Source of the DNA: UBA6163 sp031411655
Lineage (GTDB): Bacteria; Planctomycetota; Planctomycetia; Pirellulales; Pirellulaceae
Direction: 5' to 3'
Assembly (NCBI GenBank): GCA_031411655.1
Contig: JANOBM010000301.1
Span: forward strand, 93,927 to 157,926
Length of the DNA: 64,000 nucleotides
Shown: in pieces, positions 34,641 through 43,204 of the stretch
Layout: the number at the start of each line of letters is the position of its first letter
How positions within the stretch are numbered: position 1 is the first letter of the stretch
Notes under the pieces: model-generated
Seen by the model: the letters and a program-made list of their open reading frames with translations, nothing else
What the model was told of the DNA's origin: nothing
Database searches by the model: none
Position numbers and translations under genes: made by a program

Positions 34641-35075
34641 TCAGCGAGCGGTGACCCCATCGCGGATCGATTTGAGCATGGCTGCAAAAACAAGCTCACC
34701 CGCGTCGAAGTCGCGACTCTCCGCTTGCACTTGGACAACGACAGTCTGTTCACCCAGTGTCATTGCCGTCACCCTGGCGACAATAAGCAGGTCCAAGTAG
34801 TAAAAGCTCAGATCGAGGGTTGCTTCGTTCCCATGAGGCGTGGTGACGATCTCTTCGATTTCGGCTTGGGGATACTCCTCTCGCATGGCGGACGCAAATT
34901 TACTTAGCAGCTCATCAATTGCCTGCGGCTCGCTATAGTTTGTCACTGAAAAGAAGCCGCCGTTGGGCATTTCCAGCGTTACGGTGTCACTCGATTCATC
35001 GCTGTCACAAGACAGGATCGACCAGTTATCGGGGTAGAGGAAGTGAACGCCGAAGTCGTTAAACGTAGATGGCAT
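34641..35075 (-). CDS. Small conserved hypothetical protein (PsbP/DUF1795-like fold)
   Basis: A 144-residue soluble protein. It opens with FGVHFLYPDNWSI, the tyrosine-proline-aspartate-x-tryptophan turn at the start of PsbP/DUF1795-like domains, then alternates strands and helices (GFFSVTNYSE, IDELLSKFASAMREEYPQ, LDLSFYYLDLLIVARVTAM, VVVQVQAESRDF) and ends in a helix (GELVFAAMLKSIRDG). That pattern is shared by a loose group of small bacterial proteins without known activity. It converges with the Fur-family gene. Fold assignment is inference. Confidence 0.65.
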   Translation of the reverse strand: MPSTFNDFGVHFLYPDNWSILSCDSDESSDTVTLEMPNGGFFSVTNYSEPQAIDELLSKFASAMREEYPQAEIEEIVTTPHGNEATLDLSFYYLDLLIVARVTAMTLGEQTVVVQVQAESRDFDAGELVFAAMLKSIRDGVTAR

Positions 35076-35154
35076 GGATGAAACCCAAAAATGAGCGGTT
35101 TAACTTGTCGTGGACAGGCAAACTGTTGTATTGAATGAGGCGAAATGCAAGTGA

Positions 35155-36132
35155 ATGCTCGCAGCCTCCATTGGTACCGTTAGTGTTGTGAAAACTCACC
35201 GCCTCGTCAAAGCGATTGCGCTCACCCTGGAGGTGTTGTTAGCAATTAACGCATTAACGTTTTGTAACGGCTGTCGGGCTATCAGTCGCTATGGGGAAAG
35301 CCGACAAACGATCGCGGCGCGTCGTTTGAGCCGTCAAGGGCTCGAAGCGATGCACGCCGGCCAGTGGGATGTGGCCGAAGGCCTCTTTGCCGGTGCCCTC
35401 GATATCACGGCAGCGGATGATCGCGCCAACTGGGGGTTGGCGGAATCCCTGTGGCATCGAGGAGAAAAGGAGGCCGCGTTAAAGCACATGGAACAGGCTG
35501 TTCGCCTAAGTGCGTCCGATCCACGACTGATGCGGCGGCTGGCGAGAATGTATCTTGATTTAGGTCGCACCGCCGATGCGGAACGACAGACACTTGCCGC
35601 ACTGCAAGCCGATCGTGAGTCGGCCGAAGTGTGGGCGCTTCGCGGCGATTGTCTTGTCATTCGCGGCGATCATGCCAATGCCCTTGCCGCCTATCACCGA
35701 GCGCTCGCGATTCAGCCTGACTACCCAGAGGCACAACTCCAGGCGGCAGAGCTCTACCGGATTTTGGGGCGTTACGATCGGCTGCTTGCGACGATCGACC
35801 GGTTGCAGGACTCTCTCGGAGATACGGATGTCTGCCCAACTCGCGGACATGTGTTACGAGGCATCGCACTTCGGCAATTGAACCGACCGGCGGAGGCCGC
35901 AGAATGCTTTGTGGAGGCATCGCGGGGGGCACCGCTCGATCCCGACCCGCATATCAATCTCGCATCCCTTTATTTCGAAAGGGGAGAAATGGCCGCCGCG
36001 TCACAAGAATTGGACCAAGCCCTGCTCCTGGCTCCCAACTCCACCACCGCGATCGACCTGTCGCGACAGATTGAGGATGCCGTGGACAGGGTTGCGAGAG
36101 AACGTCATTCCGATGTACCGGTCCAGCGCTAA
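35155..36132 (+). CDS. TPR protein, probably a lipoprotein
   Basis: A 325-residue protein. The N terminus has a basic then hydrophobic stretch ending in CNGCRA (ALTLEVLLAINALTFCNGC), a possible but non-canonical lipobox. The rest is tetratricopeptide repeats, at least five, for example DWDVAEG-type and NWGLAESLWHRGEKEAALKHM, LMRRLARMYLDLGRTADAE, WALRGDCLVIRGDHANALAAY, PHINLASLYFERGEMAAASQ. TPR scaffolds bind other proteins, often in envelope assembly or pilus assembly (TadD is an example). A TadD-like role for the split Tad locus is conceivable but not shown. ATG at 35155; a GTG at 35188 is an alternative. Confidence 0.75.
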   Translation: MLAASIGTVSVVKTHRLVKAIALTLEVLLAINALTFCNGCRAISRYGESRQTIAARRLSRQGLEAMHAGQWDVAEGLFAGALDITAADDRANWGLAESLWHRGEKEAALKHMEQAVRLSASDPRLMRRLARMYLDLGRTADAERQTLAALQADRESAEVWALRGDCLVIRGDHANALAAYHRALAIQPDYPEAQLQAAELYRILGRYDRLLATIDRLQDSLGDTDVCPTRGHVLRGIALRQLNRPAEAAECFVEASRGAPLDPDPHINLASLYFERGEMAAASQELDQALLLAPNSTTAIDLSRQIEDAVDRVARERHSDVPVQR

Positions 36133-36240
36133 GTCGATTCAGGGAAAATTGCGTCAATTTTTTTGCCATTGCCGCCGTTGTAACCTAGGGTTCCAAAGCG
36201 ACGGAATGTCGTGGCAAGTCTTATCTTTTGAGAGTTTCAA

Positions 36241-36570
36241 ATGACGATTTCGGCGAACAGCTTTCCCAATCACGTTCCATCGGAGGCGATTGACGCCTCA
36301 ACTGGAATTCCGCCGGTACCGACCCAGGGACCACGCCCGTTTGGTAATCTCGATTCTGGATCGACTGGTTTTGTTGACCGTCGCGCGTCGGAAGAGCCTG
36401 TCGTAAGGATCGAAAGACGACAGTTTTCAAGTTCGTACAGTGAACTCACCCCCGACGCTCAGGAATTGGCCATCGCGATCGATCGCTACAAGGTCGAACA
36501 TCGCCGTCGTTACATCACCTGCGAAGAAATGCTCGCCGTCGTGAAACAGCTTGGGTATCACCGAGACTAG
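36241..36570 (+). CDS. Small conserved planctomycete hypothetical protein
   Basis: A 109-residue protein. The first 60 residues are Pro/Ser/Gly-rich and probably disordered. The last 45 residues are ordered and are the conserved part: LTPDAQELAIAIDRYKVEHR and RRYITCEEMLAVVKQLGYHR. I have the impression of this C-terminal motif (RRxIT.EEML.V...LGY) from other planctomycete small proteins, with no known role. The gene is convergent with the 36598 gene, 27 bp apart. ATG start at 36241. Confidence 0.6.
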   Translation: MTISANSFPNHVPSEAIDASTGIPPVPTQGPRPFGNLDSGSTGFVDRRASEEPVVRIERRQFSSSYSELTPDAQELAIAIDRYKVEHRRRYITCEEMLAVVKQLGYHRD

Positions 36571-36597
36571 CGCTGTAAAGGTATCAAGCTTCTGATG

Positions 36598-37554
36598 CTA
36601 CTTGGTACGTGAGGCTGCGCTCAGGAACGATTGTAAAAGCTGTTGTTGGGTAACGATGCCTTGCGCTTGACCATAAGAGTCCATCAGTACCGCGACGTCG
36701 CTGCCCGATTCATATAGTTTTAAAAGAACTCTCAGGTGGTGTTCATCCTGAGTGCATTCGAGGATCGGATCGACCGACGGATTGGTTTCAATTTGCAATT
36801 TTGCAAATTGAATGCATCCTACGATTCTCTTTCCTCTTTTCACCAAAACGATCGGATGGCCCTTCCGCCGGGCTTCGTTTTTTGCCGTCGAGATATTGAT
36901 TGGCATGGGTACGACCGCAAGGCGATCGACGGGGACGCTAAATCTCATCGCGGGCTCATTGCCAATTTCAAAGATCTTTTGGGCAAGTGCTCGCTGGCCG
37001 CCCGCAAGGAGTCCCGATTCGTGTCCTTCTCGAAGAACTTGTTCCAATTCAGCACGTTGCATTGCCAAACGAAGTTGAAAGGGGGTTTCCCCTGTGATCG
37101 CCCGCAGAGCATTACCGAGAAATCCGAGAGCAATCGATATCGGCGAAAACAAAACGTTGACCAGAATGACAAGCGGCCGCAATCCGTAGAGCAATCGGTA
37201 AGGAGCGTTGTAGAAAAGATATTTTGGGAATAACTCACCCAATACGAAAACGATCGGCGTTGTCATGACGGTGCCGAGCAGCTCGGTTGTCGCTCCACCG
37301 CCAACGGAGGTGGAGACCAGTCTGACTATGCCAAGGCTCACCAAGAAGTTGGCTAAGTTGTTTCCAACGAGTGCTGTGGCCACAAAGATCGCCGGATGAT
37401 TTAACAACCAAACCATTCCCCGCGATACCCAAGACCCGTCGAGCGCATCAAGCAGTAATCGCATACGCGACACTCGATACATTCCCGTTTCCGTGCCGCT
37501 GAAAAAGGCGCTAAACGACAACCCAATGGCGAAAAGGATCAATCCCACGATCAT
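36598..37554 (-). CDS. CNNM/CorC-type membrane protein, second of a pair
   Basis: A 318-residue protein with an N-terminal CNNM (DUF21) membrane domain: MIVGLILFAIGLSFSAFFSG, SGTETGMYRVSRMRLL, GNNLANFLVSLGIVRLV, VLGELFPKYLFYNAPYR, then a cytoplasmic part that retains two CBS-like motifs (VPMPINISTAKNEARRKG, VLMDSYGQAQGIVTQQQLL) but no C-terminal CorC/HlyC domain. The family is linked to Mg2+ efflux. ATG at 37554 is preceded by GGAGG at 7 nt and overlaps the TGA of the upstream gene by 4 bp; the ATG at 37575 is less likely. It is shorter and more divergent than the partner, which suggests a heterodimer. Confidence 0.85.
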   Translation of the reverse strand: MIVGLILFAIGLSFSAFFSGTETGMYRVSRMRLLLDALDGSWVSRGMVWLLNHPAIFVATALVGNNLANFLVSLGIVRLVSTSVGGGATTELLGTVMTTPIVFVLGELFPKYLFYNAPYRLLYGLRPLVILVNVLFSPISIALGFLGNALRAITGETPFQLRLAMQRAELEQVLREGHESGLLAGGQRALAQKIFEIGNEPAMRFSVPVDRLAVVPMPINISTAKNEARRKGHPIVLVKRGKRIVGCIQFAKLQIETNPSVDPILECTQDEHHLRVLLKLYESGSDVAVLMDSYGQAQGIVTQQQLLQSFLSAASRTK

Positions 37555-38966
37555 GCGGAGCCCTCCGAGCCACAATCGTGGGTCCGAGGCTTCAACTCCG
37601 TGGAATCGCTGGATGCAAAGTCATCCGTATGCACATTGGGTGGATATGGATCCTCGGCCAGATCGCTAAGCCGGCCTGCGGTGTCTGCGTCTGTCTTGGG
37701 CGATAATTCTTTGGCGTTGTCGATGTGTCGAATATCAATCAGGCAGTTGCCTTCGGTGTCTTCTTGAATCACTTCGAGAAGGTAGTCTGCCCACTCGCAC
37801 GTATCACCGATTCGCGGAGGTCTTAAATTCAAACGCTGCATGAAGCCGACCACGGTCGCAGTGCGCCCTTCAGGTGGCGTGATGTTGAGTAGCTTTGCAA
37901 GCTTCCGGATGCCCATCGCACCCGCGGCACGATAGTGGCCCTCACCGAGTGTCTCTAACGGCTCCTGCGCTTTCGTATTGACATGCTCAAATCGGCCGGT
38001 GAGTACTTTGCGAATAATGTCTTCGATCGAGACAATGCCGATCGATTCACCAAACTCGTTGACGATGACGGCGATGCTCAGCCGTTGTCGTTGCAGTAGG
38101 TCCAAAACGAAAGATACGTTTGCGGACCAAGGAACATAGCAAACGGGCTCGATCGCGGATGCCAGATCGTCAAACTGATTTGGTCGCATCGATGAAATCG
38201 GGATGGCTCCGACAATCTCGTCGGCATCACCGTCGATCACGAAGGCATATCGACCCTTCGGAACTCTTCCGTGCAGTATGCCCTTGGTGATCGGCTTGCG
38301 GACCATGGTCAGTTGGCTTCGAGGCCGCATGCATTCGTCTGTTCGGATATCCGTAAGGTGGACCAGATTATGAAGTGCTGCTTGCTCTTTTTCGGCCAAC
38401 GCAGCATCGTGCGTACCGAGTTCGATCGCGCGGCTGATGTCCTCCAGCGAGATTTCTGGTTCCGGCTCGAATGAGGGCCATAAAAGTCTTCGTACCGCGA
38501 GATTAACCACTGAGATGAGTGGCAATGCTGGGCTGATGGCGCGCACAGCGATTGTCATCGGTAGCCCTATCCAAAGCGAGATTCGCCGCGGCGCGAGTAC
38601 ACCGATGCTTTTGGGCAGCATTTCCGAGAAGAAGATCACGGAAAATAGGGTGATCCCCGTGAACGCTACGGCTGTGCTGGCCTCGTCAGGCCCCGACTTT
38701 TCAATTCGTCCGGCAACGATTCCCGCAATGCCAAAAAGCGTCATGTTGACCAATAGATTCCAAAAGAGAATTGCAGAAAGCAATCTCTCAGGGCTTTCAA
38801 TTAAGTCGGCAGCCATCCTCCCAGACGCACCACGTCGTCGGAGATTTCGAATATCGCGATCTCGAAGAGAGAATAAGGCGGCCTCACTGCCGCTGAACAG
38901 CGCGCTTAGAATCGCCAGTACGCACATCGGTACTAGCCATGGCAGAAGGATTTCCCAACTACTCAC
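37551..38966 (-). CDS. CNNM/CorC-type membrane protein, full-length partner
   Basis: A 471-residue CNNM transporter-type protein. Order: DUF21 membrane domain (about 8-190) with LSALFSGSEAALFSL, WNLLVNMTLFGIAGIVAG and FFSEMLPKSIGVLAPRRIS; a CBS pair (MRPRSQLTMVRKPITKGIL and LSIAVIVNEFGESIGIVSIEDIIRKVL, quoted in part: VIVNEFGESIGIVSIED); and a CorC/HlyC C-terminal domain (AAGAMGIRKLAKLLNI). These proteins are described as Mg2+/Co2+ exporters or regulators. The gene overlaps both neighbours by 4 bp (ATGA), so the three are translated together. Confidence 0.9.
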   Translation of the reverse strand: MSSWEILLPWLVPMCVLAILSALFSGSEAALFSLRDRDIRNLRRRGASGRMAADLIESPERLLSAILFWNLLVNMTLFGIAGIVAGRIEKSGPDEASTAVAFTGITLFSVIFFSEMLPKSIGVLAPRRISLWIGLPMTIAVRAISPALPLISVVNLAVRRLLWPSFEPEPEISLEDISRAIELGTHDAALAEKEQAALHNLVHLTDIRTDECMRPRSQLTMVRKPITKGILHGRVPKGRYAFVIDGDADEIVGAIPISSMRPNQFDDLASAIEPVCYVPWSANVSFVLDLLQRQRLSIAVIVNEFGESIGIVSIEDIIRKVLTGRFEHVNTKAQEPLETLGEGHYRAAGAMGIRKLAKLLNITPPEGRTATVVGFMQRLNLRPPRIGDTCEWADYLLEVIQEDTEGNCLIDIRHIDNAKELSPKTDADTAGRLSDLAEDPYPPNVHTDDFASSDSTELKPRTHDCGSEGSA

Positions 38967-40807
38967 TCGCCCTCTCCGCCGACCCCACCGCGGTCGCGAT
39001 CAAGCGAAACATCAAACTCGCTAAGGACCGGGATCAACATGGCTGCAATGGCAAATCCATACCCAGCAACCACTGCGAACAAGACATACAAGTGGTCGCG
39101 TTGCAGTAGGAATTGCGTGATCGCATAAAATGTGACAAGCGGCAGGAAAAATGAGGCTGCGAAAATAGCGGATGATGGGTTGCGACTGCCTAAGGCTGCA
39201 AATAAAGCAGCACCACCACCAAGGATCATCGCTAGAAAGGGTGCAAGTTGTAATTGGAACGCGCCGCGAAAGCTGACCATGATCACCATGCATATCGCGA
39301 TGCCAACACAGAGGAAGAACACGGTTCCAAGGCTGACTAAAGTTGCCGTTCGCCCGGCGATGTAATGTATTCCGGCGTGAATTCCCAGCGTGGTTACGAA
39401 GAAGTAAAGCAAAATCGCGCCGATGGTTGCGAAGATCGTGTTTTCGACGCTCATGACACCGCTGTACCCTAAGTACAACAGAAGTGCGAGCGGCAGCAGG
39501 ATCATTTCTTTAGCGACATACAGCACGCCAAACATCTTACCGAATACAAATTCTGCCGGGTTAAGGTCGGTGACCATCAATAGGTCAAGTGCCAATCCAT
39601 CGCGTTCACTCGTCAAAGAATTCACCGCCAGTGCGTTGACTAACACAAGACTGATGACGCCAATGGCTGCAAGCGGCAGTGTCGCTGCGGGCACGGTACT
39701 CTGATTGCGATCAAATCGTTTTAATGCCGCGCCGCTGGCCACACTCGAGTAAATTGTATACGCCGCCACCATGAACAACGCGATGAACGCAACGCGGACC
39801 ACCACTACCTTTCGGCCGTACGCCCAGGTACAAGTCTCGCGCCAAAGTATGGGATTGTCCCAAACTCGCTTGGGTGCCCTTGCCTTCCAAGTCACGGCGG
39901 CAGGACCGGGCCTCAGTTGTTGTCCGAAGTCGTTGTCTCCTGTCTCTCCATCGGCCTGTTGTTTCGCTCCGTAAGCGATGGCATCTTCACTGGTCTCCGG
40001 TTCCGGAGCCTTGAAGCGAACCTCGCGAGATGGATTCCATATGCGAACGCAAGCGATTCCGTAGATCGCAATCGCGACGGAGAGTAATAGCGTTGCGGCC
40101 GAGTAGATCATCGGAGCGGAGTCCCACCCAAGACCGTTCGCGTCAAACGGACTTAATGCAGACTCGATTGCTCGCACCGGCGATAGTAACATCGCCCATC
40201 CTGCGGCGATCCTGACGCTTGCTTGCCCGCCTACCAGTTCGCATCCGACAACATAAATCAAAAGCAAAAGAACCGTGAAGGCGATCGCCTGAAAGGTTTT
40301 TTCACGCCACAAGCCCACCACCGTTCCTGTCGTCGCCGCCAACAGAATGGTGGACGCGGTGACAAGATAAACCGAAGTGACTTGAGCGATCGAAACGCCG
40401 CCGAATAGGGGAAGGGCCAGGAATAAGGGAAGCGCTGCAAAGAGTAATGAAAGCGGATTGAGTAAGCTTGCGGCAAGTTTGCCGACGACAACTTCACGCC
40501 CACTAAGCCGAGTCATTAACAACAATAGGAGTGTTCGGCGGTCTTTCTCCTGAGCAACACTGCTGGCCGCGCCAACCGCAGCTTGGCAACTAAGCACGAG
40601 CATTTGAAGCGGCGCAAGCAAGCTAAACATGCCACTTCCGAACCGAGACAAATCGCTTGCGGAGGTGAGAGACCGGGTTCCTGCCAACACGAGGTAACCG
40701 GTGCACAGCAATACAAAAAGTGACAACACGTAGATCGAGCGACCTAAATAGGTTTTCGATCGTTTGGGCGCGACGACGGCCTCGCGATTGAAAACCGGTC
40801 CCATCAT
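38963..40807 (-). CDS. ABC-2 type permease with two half-transporter units in one chain
   Basis: A 614-residue membrane protein. Its two halves each look like an ABC-2 permease: the first (1-250) has EKDRRTLLLLLMTRLSGREVVVGKL, the second (about 320-610) SERDGLALDLLMVTDLNPAEFVFGKM, both with the same hydrophobic layout. Quoted in part these are RRTLLLLLMTRLSGREVVVG and LALDLLMVTDLNPAEFVFGK. A charged linker joins them (DAIAYGAKQQADGETGDNDF). The partner ATPase gene is not beside it: upstream is 450 bp without a gene. ATG at 40807 or 40804. First gene of the run with the two CNNM genes. Substrate unknown. Confidence 0.85.
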   Translation of the reverse strand: MMGPVFNREAVVAPKRSKTYLGRSIYVLSLFVLLCTGYLVLAGTRSLTSASDLSRFGSGMFSLLAPLQMLVLSCQAAVGAASSVAQEKDRRTLLLLLMTRLSGREVVVGKLAASLLNPLSLLFAALPLFLALPLFGGVSIAQVTSVYLVTASTILLAATTGTVVGLWREKTFQAIAFTVLLLLIYVVGCELVGGQASVRIAAGWAMLLSPVRAIESALSPFDANGLGWDSAPMIYSAATLLLSVAIAIYGIACVRIWNPSREVRFKAPEPETSEDAIAYGAKQQADGETGDNDFGQQLRPGPAAVTWKARAPKRVWDNPILWRETCTWAYGRKVVVVRVAFIALFMVAAYTIYSSVASGAALKRFDRNQSTVPAATLPLAAIGVISLVLVNALAVNSLTSERDGLALDLLMVTDLNPAEFVFGKMFGVLYVAKEMILLPLALLLYLGYSGVMSVENTIFATIGAILLYFFVTTLGIHAGIHYIAGRTATLVSLGTVFFLCVGIAICMVIMVSFRGAFQLQLAPFLAMILGGGAALFAALGSRNPSSAIFAASFFLPLVTFYAITQFLLQRDHLYVLFAVVAGYGFAIAAMLIPVLSEFDVSLDRDRGGVGGEGE

Positions 40808-41255
40808 GACTGTTAAAGAAAATGGCGAATAGAAATGAAATCAATCAATTGACGGTAATTCGACGAGCGTCAGGCTAACACAACGCCCGCTAAAACCATA
40901 GTCGCGGCGGAGCAACCGCGCAAGCTGTCGACGAATTTTGATGCCAGCCGCTACATTCGGGTTAATCCCTCAATCCGCAACTCCGTTTCCAACGCTTCTG
41001 GAGAAGCGTCGAAGAACTGCTGCCAATGCTCACGGTGGAACCTAGGTTTTCAGTGTCGGGAAGAATGAATGCTTTGTCCAGATAAACAGTGAAGGTTGCA
41101 CGGAATCAGCTGAAACGCGTTAACGTCCGGGGATCCCGTAAGACCCCGGGTGTTACTGAATGATGGCTGATCCTGACGCAGAAAGTGGACAGAGCGCCAG
41201 CGAGCCAAAATCGCTCCCCGTTTGACAGTCATGACCCCCCATAGTAGTGCCCATC
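40808..41255. other. Intergenic region upstream of the Flp pilin gene
   Basis: About 450 bp holding promoters for the divergent permease and pilin genes. Two hairpins are visible: ACGCTTC/GAAGCGT at 40992-40998 and 41003-41009, and CCGGGG/CCCCGG at 41127-41132 and 41144-41149. I could not find a sigma-54 type -24/-12 element. Confidence 0.5.
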
Positions 41256-41447
41256 ATGATTCAAAAACATTTCGCTTCCACGCTTCGATTTTTGCGCGAA
41301 GAAGACGGCCCGACCGCTGTCGAGTACGCAGTCGTTCTCGCGCTGATTGTGGGGGTCTGCATCGTTTCGGTGGGACGCCTGGCGACCGTGGTTGGCGAAA
41401 GCTTTGATGAGTCCAGTACCGCCATCACCAACGCCTTTGCCAATTAG
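41256..41447 (+). CDS. flp: Flp-type pilin
   Basis: A 63-residue type IVb pilin. It has a short leader (MIQKHFASTLRFLREEDG) with Gly at -1, followed by the mature start PTAVEYAVVLALIVGVCIV, the hydrophobic polymerising helix with Glu at position 5 of the mature chain, then a short Ser/Thr-rich tail. The leader's end (EDGPTAVEYA) differs from the usual G-ATAIEYG only in small ways. Flp is the substrate of the Tad machine; the tadA-tadB-tadC genes are 26 kb away in this window. A short hydrophobic membrane protein gene follows 14 bp downstream, a neighbour I would expect to be co-transcribed. Confidence 0.93.
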   Translation: MIQKHFASTLRFLREEDGPTAVEYAVVLALIVGVCIVSVGRLATVVGESFDESSTAITNAFAN

Positions 41448-41461
41448 AGTCGAATAACACA

Positions 41462-42079
41462 ATGCCCCAGCCAACTGAGTCCCCGCGACACCAATACTTC
41501 ATCGATAACGAAGTACAAGCAGCAGTCCTCATACGCGTCGCAGTTTACGGACTGTCGCTTACCGCTTACTTTGCGATTACGCTGATCTGTACTCAGTGGA
41601 TGGACGAACCCGATCACGGATTGCTCGAATCATTGGTAAAAAGTTTTGAAGACGTGGCTTACTGGTTGCCTGGCTTCTTGCTGCTGGTGCCCGTTGCAGC
41701 GCACGACCTACTCAAGATGACGAACCAATTTGCTGGTCCGATTACTAGGCTTCGAAGGGAAATGAACCTGCTCGTTCAAGGTCGAAGTGATCGCCCGCTC
41801 AATTTTCGCGAAGACGATTATTGGGTCGACTTAACCTCGTCTTACAACCAAATTCGTGGCGAGTTGCTGCTCCTGCGGAAACGTCTCGAAGAGCTTGGTG
41901 ATTGCCACGAAGAACTGCCCGCCAATCTGATGACAGATGACAAGTCGAGCCCCGACCAATTCGAAGAAGACACGGTTCGCGTGCCTGAGTTGGCGACCGC
42001 ATCGGTACTTCCCGCTGCGATGACTCCGGTTTCGATGGCTCCCACCGCGGCCGCTTTCGCCGAGTCATCCGCTGGTTAG
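41462..42079 (+). CDS. Two-TM hypothetical protein next to the Flp pilin
   Basis: A 205-residue protein. Two hydrophobic segments flank a short loop (AAVLIRVAVYGLSLTAYFA, ICTQWMDEPDHG, and YWLPGFLLLVPVAAHDLL). A HAMP-like amphipathic stretch follows (FAGPITRLRREMNLLVQGRSD, then DLTSSYNQIRGELLLLRKRLEEL), quoted in part as PITRLRREMNLLVQG and YNQIRGELLLLRKRL; it looks like a coiled coil. The tail is acidic then Ala/Pro-rich. Without kinase or receiver domain it may act as an adaptor or scaffold at the pilus site. Function unknown; the 14-bp gap to flp suggests a single transcript. Confidence 0.65.
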   Translation: MPQPTESPRHQYFIDNEVQAAVLIRVAVYGLSLTAYFAITLICTQWMDEPDHGLLESLVKSFEDVAYWLPGFLLLVPVAAHDLLKMTNQFAGPITRLRREMNLLVQGRSDRPLNFREDDYWVDLTSSYNQIRGELLLLRKRLEELGDCHEELPANLMTDDKSSPDQFEEDTVRVPELATASVLPAAMTPVSMAPTAAAFAESSAG

Positions 42080-42144
42080 ACGGCAAGCCGACCCCGCCAT
42101 GGGCTTCGCCCGACGGACGCGATGAACTTATCGATATCAACCCT

Positions 42145-43095
42145 TCACGCCGCACGGCGGAGACGCTCGGTGACTTCGCCGACCGTCTTTTGGATTCCAT
42201 AATCGGTCCACGTTCGTTTTTCGTGCCAAACGGTTTGGCGTATTTGATGATTCCGAATCCAATCCGCAGGGTTTGCACGCTCCCTCGCGTCATCCAGGTG
42301 GATCGTGATAGTGTTATAGCGAATGTGCTTTCCCTTTACGCCGGCATTTGTTAATCGTTCCCCAAGTTCACGATCGAGGCCGCCATACGTCATTCGCTCG
42401 TCGAAGCCATTGACGGCGAGCAGGTCATCTTTCCAGCATGAGCTATTTCTGGCGTTCCACGTTGGTTTAGTGGTTGTTGTTCGATTGAGAAGTGCTGCGA
42501 AATAGCGACCAGCTGCAAATCGAAAGTACCTTCGCGACCAAGGCAATCCTTGGCATCTCAGGAAGTTCCAGTCGAACGCACGACCGGAACAAATGTCATC
42601 AATCGTTAAATTGCGGCTAATCGCGTTTGGCAGCTTAAAAGAGCCACCAGATAGAAACCGATCGTGTTCGGCGAATTGGTGATGGTTAGCAACAAATGTG
42701 TTGCCTGGGACGCAATCTCCGTCCGAAAAGATAAGGTAGTCGCCCGAGGAACGAACGATCGCCTGGTTCAAGGTTTCACACTTCCTGAACCCGTCATCTT
42801 CGTGCCAGACGTGCTCAATCTTCAGATGCGTCCGGTTGCGGATGAGTTCGATCGCTTCGGTCGTTCGATCGTCGGATCCATCGTCAGCAACGACAACCTG
42901 AAAATTGGATAGAGTCTGACAAGCATAGCCCCATAGGACCTTCGTCAGCCATTCAGGCTGGTTGTAAGTCGCCACAATGACGGAGATGAATTTCGGAGAC
43001 TGCACGTCTGATGCGTCAGTGAGAGATGAGGAGAGAGTTGGTGGATAGGCCACTGAAATCACTCGCTTGTAGGCAATTGCCTGCAGCGGTGTCAA
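42145..43095 (-). CDS. Family 2 glycosyltransferase
   Basis: A 316-residue GT-A fold enzyme. Signature blocks: ISVIVATYNQPEWLTKVL, VVVADDGSDDRTTEAIELI, the metal-binding DxD-type ILIFSDGDCVPG (seen as YLIFSDGDCVPG), then AARYFAALLNR (seen as GRYFAALLNR) and a C-terminal FDERMTYGGLDRELGERL, the Gly-Leu-Asp-Arg-Glu region common in galactosyl- or rhamnosyl-like transferases. Start is a TTG at 43095, with a GTG at 43062 as alternative, since no ATG lies before the catalytic domain. Sugar and acceptor unknown. It converges with the 41462 gene. Confidence 0.88.
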   Translation of the reverse strand: MTPLQAIAYKRVISVAYPPTLSSSLTDASDVQSPKFISVIVATYNQPEWLTKVLWGYACQTLSNFQVVVADDGSDDRTTEAIELIRNRTHLKIEHVWHEDDGFRKCETLNQAIVRSSGDYLIFSDGDCVPGNTFVANHHQFAEHDRFLSGGSFKLPNAISRNLTIDDICSGRAFDWNFLRCQGLPWSRRYFRFAAGRYFAALLNRTTTTKPTWNARNSSCWKDDLLAVNGFDERMTYGGLDRELGERLTNAGVKGKHIRYNTITIHLDDARERANPADWIRNHQIRQTVWHEKRTWTDYGIQKTVGEVTERLRRAA

Positions 43096-43204
43096 CTCGG
43101 ATTCGATCTGGCGATCAAAGCACTAAACGACTATCCATTACTTATCCGCGGGGCCCGGCCAAGCGGTGCGCCCCTACTCGATCGCTGGCAAGGAAGCCGA
43201 AGCC

